Shown: positions 1 to 8,578, numbered from the stretch's first letter. The stretch: 64,000 nucleotides of DNA from Trinickia sp. Y13 (GCF_029522115.1 NZ_JAKWFK010000001.1:372001-436000); one strand, 5' to 3'. The notes: generated from the letters alone by a model not told the origin. A program made the numbers and translations.

Positions 1-1204
1 AAGCGCCATTGCCTTGGTTCTTGATCGTTGCGTCCGCATCGATCACGACGTTGTGTTGCGCGTTCAGCGTCAAGCCGGCGGAACCTTGCCAGCGCAGATC
101 GGCGCCGACTTCTAGATCGCCGGCATTGCCCGACGCGCCGGTGGTAGTCAGATTGACGGCGGTGCCGGTGTTCAAGCTGCGCGCGAGCACGCTCGCCGCT
201 TGCGTATCGACCGTGAACGAAGGGGTCGTCAAATTCCACGCGCCGGCGGTCACGGTAGGCGTGCCGCAACTATCGCAAAGGGATAGCGTGCGCGCTGTCG
301 TATCGACGACGCCCCCCGCGCCGTCGGCATTCTGTGCGGCGACCGGGCCGCCGATGACGACGTTGCCCCGATCGGCGACGAGCCATACATGTCCATTGCG
401 CGTGGACGTGCCCGTCGCGCGAATGGGGCTATGGGCGCCGGCGAGCGCGAACACATTGCCATCGGCCGCTTGCAAATTGACTTGGGCCGCGGCAATGGCG
501 CCCGTATCGAACACCGTGCCGCCGCTGCCTGCTTGCACGAAAACCTGCTGGCCGGTGGCCGAGTCCTGCAGCAGAATGTGTTGACCGGCGGCGAGTTCGA
601 CTGCGCCTTTGGGCGCGCTGATCGAGCCCGTATTGGCCACTTCATTGCGCGAAATGAGAACGACGTCGCCTCCGCTCGATCCGATCTTGCCGAAGTTGAC
701 GATGCGGGCATTCGAATTGCCTGCGAATGTCTGGGGGCCGCCTTGCATGAAGGCGTCGTTCGAGGTGTCGAGGGTTGAAGCGAGGAAGCGGCCGCCCGTG
801 GACACGACACCCGTCGAGCCCACGACGACGCCTTGCGGATTGATGAGGTAGACGCTGCCCGTTGCGGATAGCGTGCCGTACAGATTGGACGCGCTCGTGC
901 CGGTGACGCGGTTCAGCGTCGCGCCCGAGCCGTTGTTGAATACGACGTGATTGCCGCTGCCGATCGAAAAGCTGTTCCAATCGATGACGCCGCGGTTCGT
1001 GGTCTGGTTGATCGTGAGCGAGCCGTTGGCGGAAGCGATGGAACCGGCACCCGCAACGAAACTGCCGCCGCCCGGCAATGCACCCGCATGAGCGGGAGCG
1101 ATGCACAGGGAAAGGATGCCGAGGGCGATGGGTGCGAGCAGCAGGCGCGGACGGCGCGGGGCATAGCGATTGCCCGGGCGCACGATGGAGATCGTGTCGT
1201 TCAT
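1..1204 (-). CDS. Two-partner secretion exoprotein (FHA-like TpsA), N-terminal part; gene truncated by left window edge
   Basis: The frame is open from an ATG at 1204 leftwards to the window edge (401 codons seen). The N-terminus has an extended arginine-rich start, a hydrophobic stretch (residues about 20-38) and an AHA-type cleavage site, as in signal peptides of large secreted proteins. It then shows the TPS hemagglutination-activity signature: a GSFVAG/ASANGSLTINQ start, VIDWNSFSIG, FNNGSGATLNRV and VYLINPQGVVVG, followed by beta-helix-like repeats. Such TpsA proteins are exported by a TpsB Omp85-type partner, which is not visible here. I see no strong Shine-Dalgarno before the ATG. The length and the adhesin, CDI or hemolysin role cannot be judged because the C-terminus lies outside the window. 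Confidence 0.85.
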   Translation of the reverse strand, partial: MNDTISIVRPGNRYAPRRPRLLLAPIALGILSLCIAPAHAGALPGGGSFVAGAGSIASANGSLTINQTTNRGVIDWNSFSIGSGNHVVFNNGSGATLNRVTGTSASNLYGTLSATGSVYLINPQGVVVGSTGVVSTGGRFLASTLDTSNDAFMQGGPQTFAGNSNARIVNFGKIGSSGGDVVLISRNEVANTGSISAPKGAVELAAGQHILLQDSATGQQVFVQAGSGGTVFDTGAIAAAQVNLQAADGNVFALAGAHSPIRATGTSTRNGHVWLVADRGNVVIGGPVAAQNADGAGGVVDTTARTLSLCDSCGTPTVTAGAWNLTTPSFTVDTQAASVLARSLNTGTAVNLTTTGASGNAGDLEVGADLRWQGSAGLTLNAQHNVVIDADATIKNQGNGA

Positions 1205-1471
1205 GTGAGGAAAACCCCGTGAGTGGTTGGCCGCGCTATTGTGCTGTTCCGCTTTGGTGCGATCGAGCAACAACTGTCAACCTAATCGGTCAAGACCACG
1301 GAATTTTCAGCCCGGTTCGTACTGCACCTTTTTTTGTCGCTTATTCTGCAGTGCAACACAAGAAGGGCTGCGATTTATCCGCTTGGCGAGGATAGGGAGC
1401 GCGGCGACGCGGAGACTGCCGACGAATAATGATCCTTTAGACGATTGTTGCCAAGAGGGAGTAGCGTTCAG

Positions 1472-2482
1472 ATGAAGTCAGTCACGATCGCAATCTGTAA
1501 CTATAACTACGAGCGGTTTCTTGCCGATGCCATCGATTCTGCGCTGGCGCAGGACTACCCCGCGACGAAAGTGCTCGTGGTCGACGATGGCTCGACAGAT
1601 GGATCGCGCGAAATCATCACGAGCTACGGCTCACGCGTTCGGGCGGTGATCAAGCCGAACGGCGGGCAGGTGTCGGCGTACAACCGCGCGTTGGAAGAGG
1701 TGGACACCGAGTACGTGATCTTGCTCGATGCGGACGATTTGCTCTACCCGAATGCGGCCACGGACGTGATGCAGCGCTTTGCGACGGGCGACTACGCCAA
1801 GGTGCAGTTTCGCCTGGACGTGATCGGTCAGGACGGCGCGCACACGGGCGTCACGGTCCCGCATTCGGACGCGCCGGCGGACTGCGGCACCTTGCTGCGG
1901 CGGGGGTGGTTGTATCCATCGCCGCCCGCGTCGGGCAATGCTTATAAAACCAACTCGCTGAAAAAAATATTCCCGATTCCCGAAACGACGGAAAGCCGCT
2001 ACGGCGCCGATTTTTTTGCGATTTATGGCGTGGCGTTGGTCGGTCAAGTTGCCTCGGTTTCACACGCGCTCGGCGCGTATCGCGTACATAATTCCGCTGC
2101 ACGAGATGTGTCGTTCGCCAATTCGGAAAAAAATAACAAAGCGCCCAAAGCGTATGCCGCAAGGTGGAACGCTTTACGTTATGTTGCCCGCCATCGGCTG
2201 AATGTCGACTTGCCGGAGTCGTTTTACGATTTCTCGCATGAAAAGGCAATTTTTTGCAGCGAGATCTACGGCGCCCCCGTGCTCGACCGTTGGCGCTGGT
2301 TCGCCTTCCATTCGCGCAATTATTTGCACTCGATCGTCGCCAACCCATTCTGGGGTCCGGTGAAAAAGCTCGGCACCATCGGCTTGTCGTGCCTGTGCCT
2401 TGTTCCATACGCACCGTTGTCGAACTATGTGGTGCGCTTCATCTCCAATCCGCTAGCGCGCGGGAGCAGTGCCGCGCATTGA
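1472..2482 (+). CDS. Glycosyltransferase family 2
   Basis: 336 aa. The ATG at 1472 is preceded by AGAGGGAG at good spacing; an in-frame TTG at 1445 is less likely. The GT-A fold is visible: a VTIAICNYN first strand, DDGSTDGS (residues 38-45) and the metal-binding DADD (86-89). Family 2 enzymes transfer a sugar from an NDP-sugar to a lipid-linked glycan or other acceptor at the inner membrane. A flippase gene follows 63 bp downstream, so the pair probably belongs to a surface polysaccharide locus; the acceptor and sugar are unknown. The 3' half (about 1935-2260) contains A/T runs unusual for this GC-rich window, which may indicate transfer. Confidence 0.85.
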   Translation: MKSVTIAICNYNYERFLADAIDSALAQDYPATKVLVVDDGSTDGSREIITSYGSRVRAVIKPNGGQVSAYNRALEEVDTEYVILLDADDLLYPNAATDVMQRFATGDYAKVQFRLDVIGQDGAHTGVTVPHSDAPADCGTLLRRGWLYPSPPASGNAYKTNSLKKIFPIPETTESRYGADFFAIYGVALVGQVASVSHALGAYRVHNSAARDVSFANSEKNNKAPKAYAARWNALRYVARHRLNVDLPESFYDFSHEKAIFCSEIYGAPVLDRWRWFAFHSRNYLHSIVANPFWGPVKKLGTIGLSCLCLVPYAPLSNYVVRFISNPLARGSSAAH

Positions 2483-2545
2483 CGCGTCGCTTCGGTATGC
2501 CCACGTGCTCGTCGCTTGAAGGGCGGCGGCCTATGAAATATTGCT

Positions 2546-3931
2546 ATGGACAAGAAAGAGAACACCCGCGTACTCGCTTTCGTGTACGGCGGCTACATCA
2601 TGAGGTACTTGTACCTCCTGGTGGTCATCCCATTCTATGGGCGTGTGCTAGGCGTGACCGAGTACGGTCGCGTGCTCGCGGCCATGTCCTTGATGAACGT
2701 CATATGGATGCTCGTAAGCTACGGCTTTACCTTCGTCGGCATGCGCGACGTGTCGAGGGCGCATGAAAAGCGCGAGTTCAACGACATCTTCTCCCTGCAT
2801 CTGAGTGCGCGGATCTTGCTGGGTACGCTCGGCGGAGTCGTCGGGCTGACGGCCACCTTCTGCTCGCCCGTGTTGTCGCAGCGCCCGCTCATCGGCGTGC
2901 TCGCGACCTTGCTCGGCATCTTGAACGGCTGGAATCTGGGCTGGCTATTCCAAGGGCGGCATCGATTCCGCACGCCGATCATGCTGGAAGTGCTCGGCTT
3001 CGCGCTCAGCTTGGTGCTCGTGCTCTCGTTCGTGAGAGGGCCGGCCGATTCGACCTGGGTGCTGGCGAGCCTATTGACCGCTTGCCTGTGCTCGACCTCG
3101 ATCGCGTACTTGATCACGCTCAAGGACATCGGCCTGCCGCGGATGAATTGGCGCGGCGTGCCGAGTCTCATGCGCGATTCGACCATGCTGTTCCTTTACT
3201 CGACGGGCTCGGTGGTGCTGACTTCGGCTTCGACCTACCTGTTGACGCTGCTGTCGACGCCGACGCAGGTGGGCTATTATGGCGCCGCCGAGCGTTTCGC
3301 GTCGATCGGCTTGAGCCTCATGGGGCCGGCCGCGCAAGTGTTCATCCCAACCATCTCGCGGCAAATCGCGCAGAACGATCATCACGGCGCACGCTCGACG
3401 ACACGGCGTGGCGCTGCCTTGCTGCTCGGCTATGGATTTCTCGCGCTGGCCGGCGCCTACGTGCTCTCGCCGTTCGTGCTGCCGCTCATCTTGGGCAAAG
3501 CGTTCACGCCTAGCGCACACGTGCTGCAGCGGTTCGCGTGGATGTTCCCTTTTTCCGCGTTCAATCAGTTCGTGGGTTTCTATGTCTTCCTGCCGCGGAA
3601 AAAAGACCGGCTGATGGCGGTGGCGGGGCTGATGTCGGCGGCGGCCAATCTAGGCTCGGCGCTATTGCTCGCCCCGCATTTCGGCGCCGTCGGCATGGCG
3701 TCCGCTCGTGTGATCGGCGAGGCGACGCTCTCTGGCACCCTGCTGGTGCTCGCGTGGCGCACCGGGTTGCTGAGCGCGATCTTCGGGCGCACCGCGCCCG
3801 GCGACGGGGTCAACAAGCCGCAGCAACAGGCGCCCACCCGAGCCGCCACGACAATTGACGCGTCGCCTGCACCAGCCGCTGTGCAGGCAGCCCCGCATTC
3901 GCGCTCTCAAAGCTACCAGTCGATCCGATGA
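2546..3931 (+). CDS. Wzx-like polysaccharide flippase (MATE/MOP superfamily membrane protein)
   Basis: 461 aa with about 12 hydrophobic segments. The N-terminus (YGGYIMRYLYLLVVIPFYGRV, then LGVTEYGRVLAAMSL) is typical of oligosaccharide-repeat flippases that move undecaprenyl-linked sugars to the periplasmic face. The start is the ATG at 2546. The last 45 or so residues form a non-membrane Pro/Ala/Gln/Ser-rich tail (PQQQAPTRAATTID). That tail is encoded in the 122 bp shared with the 3' end of the opposing IclR gene. The upstream glycosyltransferase supports a role in extracellular polysaccharide or O-unit export. Confidence 0.82.
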   Translation: MDKKENTRVLAFVYGGYIMRYLYLLVVIPFYGRVLGVTEYGRVLAAMSLMNVIWMLVSYGFTFVGMRDVSRAHEKREFNDIFSLHLSARILLGTLGGVVGLTATFCSPVLSQRPLIGVLATLLGILNGWNLGWLFQGRHRFRTPIMLEVLGFALSLVLVLSFVRGPADSTWVLASLLTACLCSTSIAYLITLKDIGLPRMNWRGVPSLMRDSTMLFLYSTGSVVLTSASTYLLTLLSTPTQVGYYGAAERFASIGLSLMGPAAQVFIPTISRQIAQNDHHGARSTTRRGAALLLGYGFLALAGAYVLSPFVLPLILGKAFTPSAHVLQRFAWMFPFSAFNQFVGFYVFLPRKKDRLMAVAGLMSAAANLGSALLLAPHFGAVGMASARVIGEATLSGTLLVLAWRTGLLSAIFGRTAPGDGVNKPQQQAPTRAATTIDASPAPAAVQAAPHSRSQSYQSIR

Positions 3932-5441
3932 GCGCGATCACGAGGCGCACGGCGCCCGTGTGATCGAATACGGGTGCCGCGAGCGCATCGATGCCCGGCA
4001 GCGGCGAGCCGAGCGCCGCATCGATGCCTTCCTTGCGAATGCGGGCGAGATGCGACTCGTAAGCCGGACCGATCGTTTCCGCGCGACTGTTCTCCTTTCC
4101 ATTTTCTTGTCCCGCCAGCCGCAACGATTCAAGCGCAAGCATATCGGCGAGCGGCTCCGCGCCTAAATAAGCGGCGAAGACGCGGCCGATCGCCGTCTGC
4201 ACGAGCGAGACGACCGTGCCCACGCGCAGGCTGACGTGCAGGGGCCGCGTCGATTCCTCCAAGCGCACGACGGTCGGCCCGAGCGGGCCGAGCACCGCCG
4301 CGGCCACCGTCAGGCCTGTGTCGGCCGCAAGACGCGCGATTTCGCGCTGTGCGTCGCGCTCCGGCGCTTGACGCTGCAGCGCCATTAATCCCAATTGCAA
4401 ACCGAGCGGCCCCGTATCGAAGGCGCCCGCCTCGTCGCGCGAGAGCAAGCCGATTCCCACGAGACTGACCACATGCGCGAACGCTTTGGCGGCGGGCATA
4501 TTGGCGGCCGTGGCGAGATCGCGCAGGATCAGCGGCCGTGCGGCTCGCACGAGCGCGTTGAGCAACTGCCCGGTCGTATCGAGCGTGCGGATGCCGCGTT
4601 GGCCGGAGTCTTCGGTGCCGGGCTCGGCATCCCACGCGCGAGGCCTCTCGTTCGCGCCGTCCGCGGAGGGCGAGTGCAAGCGCGCTTCGATGCGCTGCGC
4701 CGACGCGCGCAGCGCTTGGGCGAGCCGGCCGTCCCAGGCCACGTCGATCGCGCTCGACGGGCCGATGGCGGTGAGGGTCAACTGCACCGCCCCGCACGGA
4801 TCGACGACGGGCACGCACATGCTGCTGACCCAAGGCGTGGGCGCATCGATACCGCGTTCGATGCGCTGGGCGCGAATGCGTTCGAGCTCGGATTCGAAGG
4901 CGTCGTCCCGTGTGCGTTTCGGCTTAGCCTCGGGTTGCATCGCCTGCCGCTGCGCCGGGCTCAGAAACGCGGAGAACACGCGTCCGGTGGAGGTGCCTGT
5001 CAGCGACATCACCGAGCCGACGTGAAGATTGACGTGAAGCGGCGCACCGGCGTGCTCGTAGTGCACGATGGTGGGACCGTGCGGCCCCGCTGTGCAGACC
5101 GCGATGCAGCATCCCGAGCGTTTCGCGAGTGCGGCGACCTCGCTCACGGCCGCGCGATAGGCCGGCCGATGCTCGAGATGCTGCAGCGCCAAACGCAGCG
5201 ACAGCGGGCCGGGCTCGTAATCGCCGAGCACGGCGTCGCGCTTGACGAGCCCGAGCCGCGTGAGGCTCACGAGATACGTATGCACTTGCGCGGGCGCGAT
5301 GCCCGCGGCGGCGGCCAGCTCGGCCAAGCTTACGCTGCCGCGGCTGGCAAGCGCGGCGAGCAGCGCGCCCGCCACTTCGACGCTTTGCACGCCGCGGGAC
5401 GACACTTTGTTCGCTTCGGCGGGAGGGGAACGCGTGGCCAA
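3810..5441 (-). CDS. Tandem-fused double IclR-type transcriptional regulator
   Basis: 543 aa, twice the usual IclR length of about 250-270. Two complete IclR units follow each other. HTH 1 is at about residues 15-75 (GSVSLAELAAAAGIAPAQVHTYL) and effector domain 1 at about 85-250. HTH 2 is at about 280-345 (RDLATAANMPAAKAFAHVVSL) and effector domain 2 at about 355-530. Both effector halves carry matching GPHGPTIV / GPLGPTVV and PLHVxLxVGxVxSL segments, so the unit arose by duplication. The start codon is TTG, with AGAGG about 6 nt upstream. It is divergent from the MBL/FAD-oxidoreductase operon and probably controls it through the palindrome at 5521. Its 3' end overlaps the flippase gene on the other strand. 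Confidence 0.85.
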   Translation of the reverse strand: MATRSPPAEANKVSSRGVQSVEVAGALLAALASRGSVSLAELAAAAGIAPAQVHTYLVSLTRLGLVKRDAVLGDYEPGPLSLRLALQHLEHRPAYRAAVSEVAALAKRSGCCIAVCTAGPHGPTIVHYEHAGAPLHVNLHVGSVMSLTGTSTGRVFSAFLSPAQRQAMQPEAKPKRTRDDAFESELERIRAQRIERGIDAPTPWVSSMCVPVVDPCGAVQLTLTAIGPSSAIDVAWDGRLAQALRASAQRIEARLHSPSADGANERPRAWDAEPGTEDSGQRGIRTLDTTGQLLNALVRAARPLILRDLATAANMPAAKAFAHVVSLVGIGLLSRDEAGAFDTGPLGLQLGLMALQRQAPERDAQREIARLAADTGLTVAAAVLGPLGPTVVRLEESTRPLHVSLRVGTVVSLVQTAIGRVFAAYLGAEPLADMLALESLRLAGQENGKENSRAETIGPAYESHLARIRKEGIDAALGSPLPGIDALAAPVFDHTGAVRLVIALIGSTGSFESANAGLPAQRLVQATRQLSWRLGWAPVAAAC

Positions 5442-5520
5442 GCCAACCTCTTGTCAGTGGAACGCAAAGCCGTGATCTTATCCGACGAAGGCGGACCTGT
5501 CGCACGGATGATTTGGTTAT

Positions 5521-5536
5521 AGCAAATGCATTTGCT
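5521..5536. promoter_or_regulatory. 16-bp perfect palindrome, candidate operator of the double IclR regulator
   Basis: AGCAAATGCATTTGCT is perfectly self-complementary and ends 1 nt before a consensus -35 element. It lies in the divergent intergenic region between the IclR fusion and the MBL/FAD operon. The position suits an operator, but the regulator-site pairing is inferred. Confidence 0.6.
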
Positions 5537-5537
5537 G

Positions 5538-5567
5538 TTGACAAAGCGCGCAAGGACGGCCTAGTAT
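5538..5567 (+). promoter_or_regulatory. Sigma70-type promoter for the MBL/FAD-monooxygenase operon
   Basis: TTGACA (5538-5543) and TAGTAT (5562-5567) are separated by 18 bp, giving a near-consensus promoter about 205 bp upstream of the first start codon. The long leader between it and 5773 contains a GCCCGGC/GCCGGGC hairpin at 5692. Confidence 0.6.
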
Positions 5568-5691
5568 GGCTTCGACTCGGCGAACGATCTGTGCCGCGGC
5601 CGTGGCGATAGCGGTGGCGTTAGCGGTTTCGACCGATTCGGATAAATAAGCAGCCCATTACGACACATTGGAGCGAGACGTCGTCCTAGCC

Positions 5692-5711
5692 GCCCGGCAT
5701 GCAAGCCGGGC
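5692..5711. repeat. GCCCGGC-N6-GCCGGGC palindromic hairpin, copy 1
   Basis: Perfect 7-bp arms around a 6-nt loop in the 5' leader of the MBL operon. Related GCCCGGC hairpins occur at 36848 and 46239, always between genes, so this looks like a dispersed intergenic palindrome (REP-like). Confidence 0.4.
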
Positions 5712-5772
5712 GCGCATCGTGCCGCGCTCGCGCATTCGTCGCTCGACGTTTCTTTTCATCAGCGAGATCAAC

Positions 5773-6732
5773 ATGGCAAAGGCATTTGCATCCCAGGCGG
5801 ACCTGGAACAGAAAGAGATCACGTGGACCCAGCTTTCGGAGAACGCCTATGCGTACACGGCCGAAGGCGATCCGAATTCGGGCGTCGTGATCGGCGAGGA
5901 CAGCGTGCTGATCGTCGATACCACGGCAACGCCCGCGATGGCGCGCGATTTGATTGCCAAGATTCGTTCGATCACGGACAAACCGATCAAGCACGTCGTG
6001 CTGTCGCATTACCACGCGGTTCGCGTGCTAGGCGCATCGGCGTATTTCGAGGAAGGCGCGCAGAACGTCATTGCGAGCCGGGGCACGTACGAGATGATCG
6101 TCGAGCGCGGCGAAGCGGACATGAAGTCGGAAATCGAGCGCTTCCCGCGGCTGTTCGCGGGCGTGGAAACGGTGCCGGGCCTCACGTGGCCGACGCTCGT
6201 GTTCGAGCGCGAAATCACGCTTTACTTGGGCAAGCTCGAAGTGAAGGTCATGCATCTGGGCGCGGGGCATACCAAGGGCGATACGGTCGTATGGCTGCCT
6301 TCGCAGAAGGTGCTGTTTTCGGGCGATCTCGTCGAATACGGCGCGGCCTGCTATTGCGGCGACGCGCAGCTCGCGCAGTGGCCCGCGACGCTCGATGCGT
6401 TGGCGGCGCTCGGGGCCGACAAGCTCGTGCCGGGACGTGGCCCGGCGCTGACCGATGCGGCTCAAGTGCAAGCGGGCATTGCCTACACGCGCGATTTCGT
6501 GACGACGTTGCTCGATCGCGGCCGCGCCGCGGTGGCGCAGGGGCTCGATCTCAAAGGCGCCATGGCGCTCGCGCGCGAAGCGATGGACCCGAAATTCGGT
6601 CAGGTCTTCATCTACGAGCACTGCTTGCCGTTCGACGTCACGCGCGCGTTCGACGAAGCGAGCGGCATTGTTCACCCGCGTATTTGGACGGCCGAGCGCG
6701 ATAAGGAAATGTGGGCCGCGCTGCAGGACTGA
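5773..6732 (+). CDS. MBL-fold metallo-hydrolase-like protein with altered metal site
   Basis: 319 aa from the ATG at 5773; the longer frame opening at 5668 lacks coding character before this point. It has the metallo-beta-lactamase layout: SVLIVDTTATP, VVLSHYHAVRVLGA, GAGHTKGDTVVWLP and VLFSGDLVE. The canonical HxHxDH motif reads H79-Y-H81-A-V83-R84, so the Asp and third His are replaced while the later H and D are kept. It heads an operon with a FAD monooxygenase, DUF2783 and MFS gene, 22 bp before the next start. The substrate is unknown; hydrolysis of an aromatic ring-cleavage or lactone-type product would fit the neighbours, but that is inference. Confidence 0.8.
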   Translation: MAKAFASQADLEQKEITWTQLSENAYAYTAEGDPNSGVVIGEDSVLIVDTTATPAMARDLIAKIRSITDKPIKHVVLSHYHAVRVLGASAYFEEGAQNVIASRGTYEMIVERGEADMKSEIERFPRLFAGVETVPGLTWPTLVFEREITLYLGKLEVKVMHLGAGHTKGDTVVWLPSQKVLFSGDLVEYGAACYCGDAQLAQWPATLDALAALGADKLVPGRGPALTDAAQVQAGIAYTRDFVTTLLDRGRAAVAQGLDLKGAMALAREAMDPKFGQVFIYEHCLPFDVTRAFDEASGIVHPRIWTAERDKEMWAALQD

Positions 6733-6754
6733 AACGGGCGACGGGGAGACATAG

Positions 6755-8491
6755 ATGGCAATCGATTATCAGACGCTGCGGTTCGAATACCGGCGTCATG
6801 CGGAGCAAGAGGGCGGGCCGGCGGCTGCAATCCATCCGGTGATCGTCGTCGGCGCGGGCCCCGTAGGCTTGGCCACGGCGATCGACTTGGCGCAGCGCGG
6901 CGTGAGCGTCGTCGTGGTGGACGACGACAACTGCCTGTCGACGGGTTCGCGCGCGATCTGTTTTTCAAAGCGATCGCTCGACATTTTCGACCGGCTGGGC
7001 TGCGGCGAGGCCATGGTCGAAAAGGGCGTGCGCTGGCATGTGGGCAAAGTGTTCTTGAAGGACGAACTGGTCTATTCGTTCGACCTGTTGCCCGAGAGCG
7101 GCCACCGTCGCCCTGCGTTCATCAATCTGCAGCAGTACTACGTGGAAGGCTTTTTGATCGAGCGCGCCAAGGCGCTGCCGAATTTGCAGATCCGGTGGAA
7201 CAACAAGGTAGTGGGCGTGATTCGGCGTGACGCAGCGCAGCCGGGGCAAGCACCGGTCACGCTCACGATCGATACTCCCGATGGCGAATATACGCTCGAC
7301 GCGCGCTACGTCGTGGCGGCCGACGGCTCGCGCAGCCCGATGCGCCATATGCTCGGACTCGAAAGCAAAGGGCGCACGTTCAAGGATCGCTTCTTGATTG
7401 CCGACATCAAGATGGAAGCCGATTTTCCATCGGAGCGTTGGTTTTGGTTCGACCCGCCGTTTCATCCGAATCAATCGGTGCTGCTCCACCGGCAGCCGGA
7501 CAACGTCTGGCGCATCGATTTCCAGCTCGGATGGGATGCCGATCCCGTGCTCGAGAAAACGCCCGAGCGTGTGATTCCGCGCGTGCGCGCGCTGCTCGGC
7601 CCCGACGTGAAATTCGAAATCGAGTGGGTGAGCGTCTATACGTTTTCTTGCTTGCGCATGGATAGCTTTCGGCATGGCAACGTCTTGTTCGTCGGCGACG
7701 CGGCGCACGGTGTCTCGCCGTTCGGCGCCCGCGGCGCGAACAGCGGCTTTCAAGACGCCGAAAATCTCGCATGGAAGCTCGAGATGGTGCTGGCCGGGCG
7801 CGCGCCAGACAGCCTGCTCGATACTTATGCACGCGAGCGCGAGTATGCGGCCGACGAGAATATCTTGAACTCGACGCGCTCCACCGATTTCATCACGCCG
7901 AAAAGTCCCATCAGCCGCGTATTTCGCGATGCCGTGCTCACGCTCGCACGCCGCCACGCCTTCGCGCGGCGTCTCGTCAACAGCGGGCGGCTTTCCGTGC
8001 CTGCGCTCTTGAGCGAATCCACACTGAACACGCCCGATCGGGACCGGTTCGACGGCGCCATGATGCCGGGCGCATCGTGCGTCGATGCCCCGGTCACGCG
8101 CGACGGGATGCAAGATTGGCTGCTCGGGCACATCGGCAACCGGTTCACGGTGTTGGTCTTTGCGGCGGCGCAAGGGCTGCGCGCCGAGGAGAAGGCTGCG
8201 ATAGAACGTGTGCGCTCCCTTGGGGTGCCCATGCAGATCGCTGTCGTCGGCCCGAAGGAAACATCGCCCGACGCCGAGCAGTGGATAGCCGACGCGACGG
8301 CTATCGGTGCGCAGGCGTTGCGCGATGTGGACGGGCTGGCGGCCGAGCGTTACGACGGCGCCGCGGGCACGGTGTATCTAATGCGCCCTGATCAGCACGT
8401 GTGCGCGCGCTGGCGGCACGTCACCGCGAACGACGTCTCGGCTGCGCTCGCGCGGGCGCTCGGGGTGGCCGGGGCGCTCGGGGTGGCATAG
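6755..8491 (+). CDS. FAD-dependent aromatic monooxygenase (PheA/TfdB/MhpA-like)
   Basis: 578 aa, ATG preceded by GGGGAG. The dinucleotide-binding motif VVGAGPVGLATAIDLAQRG lies near residues 31-50, a DG-type motif at VVAADGSRSPMR, and the ribityl-binding GDAAHGVSPFGARGANSG near 309-326. These define the flavoprotein aromatic hydroxylases, which use NAD(P)H and O2 to hydroxylate an aromatic ring. The C-terminal thioredoxin-like part is also present. It is followed by DUF2783 and an MFS permease, a combination consistent with uptake and degradation of an aromatic acid. The exact substrate is not readable. The last codons contain a short tandem repeat (ALGVAG-ALGVA). Confidence 0.87.
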   Translation: MAIDYQTLRFEYRRHAEQEGGPAAAIHPVIVVGAGPVGLATAIDLAQRGVSVVVVDDDNCLSTGSRAICFSKRSLDIFDRLGCGEAMVEKGVRWHVGKVFLKDELVYSFDLLPESGHRRPAFINLQQYYVEGFLIERAKALPNLQIRWNNKVVGVIRRDAAQPGQAPVTLTIDTPDGEYTLDARYVVAADGSRSPMRHMLGLESKGRTFKDRFLIADIKMEADFPSERWFWFDPPFHPNQSVLLHRQPDNVWRIDFQLGWDADPVLEKTPERVIPRVRALLGPDVKFEIEWVSVYTFSCLRMDSFRHGNVLFVGDAAHGVSPFGARGANSGFQDAENLAWKLEMVLAGRAPDSLLDTYAREREYAADENILNSTRSTDFITPKSPISRVFRDAVLTLARRHAFARRLVNSGRLSVPALLSESTLNTPDRDRFDGAMMPGASCVDAPVTRDGMQDWLLGHIGNRFTVLVFAAAQGLRAEEKAAIERVRSLGVPMQIAVVGPKETSPDAEQWIADATAIGAQALRDVDGLAAERYDGAAGTVYLMRPDQHVCARWRHVTANDVSAALARALGVAGALGVA

Positions 8492-8506
8492 GAGAGCTGA
8501 ACGACG

Positions 8507-8578
8507 ATGAGCCCTATTCATACGCATTGCTTGATTAGCACTCCTAATTACTTGATCGACGCGGGAGGCGACCGATGA
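8507..8578 (+). CDS. Candidate 23-codon leader ORF, translationally coupled to DUF2783 gene
   Basis: ATG at 8507 is preceded by GGAGAG (8491-8496). The ORF runs 23 codons (starting MSPIHTHCLISTPNYL) and its TGA overlaps the ATG of the DUF2783 gene in an ATGA. It fills the gap between two operon genes. It may be a real micro-peptide, a coupling device, or chance; no homologue is known to me. Confidence 0.3.
   Translation: MSPIHTHCLISTPNYLIDAGGDR

Noticed and set aside
1445-1471. TTG start nine codons upstream for the glycosyltransferase
   Set aside because: The ATG at 1472 has the better RBS and starts at the first conserved strand.
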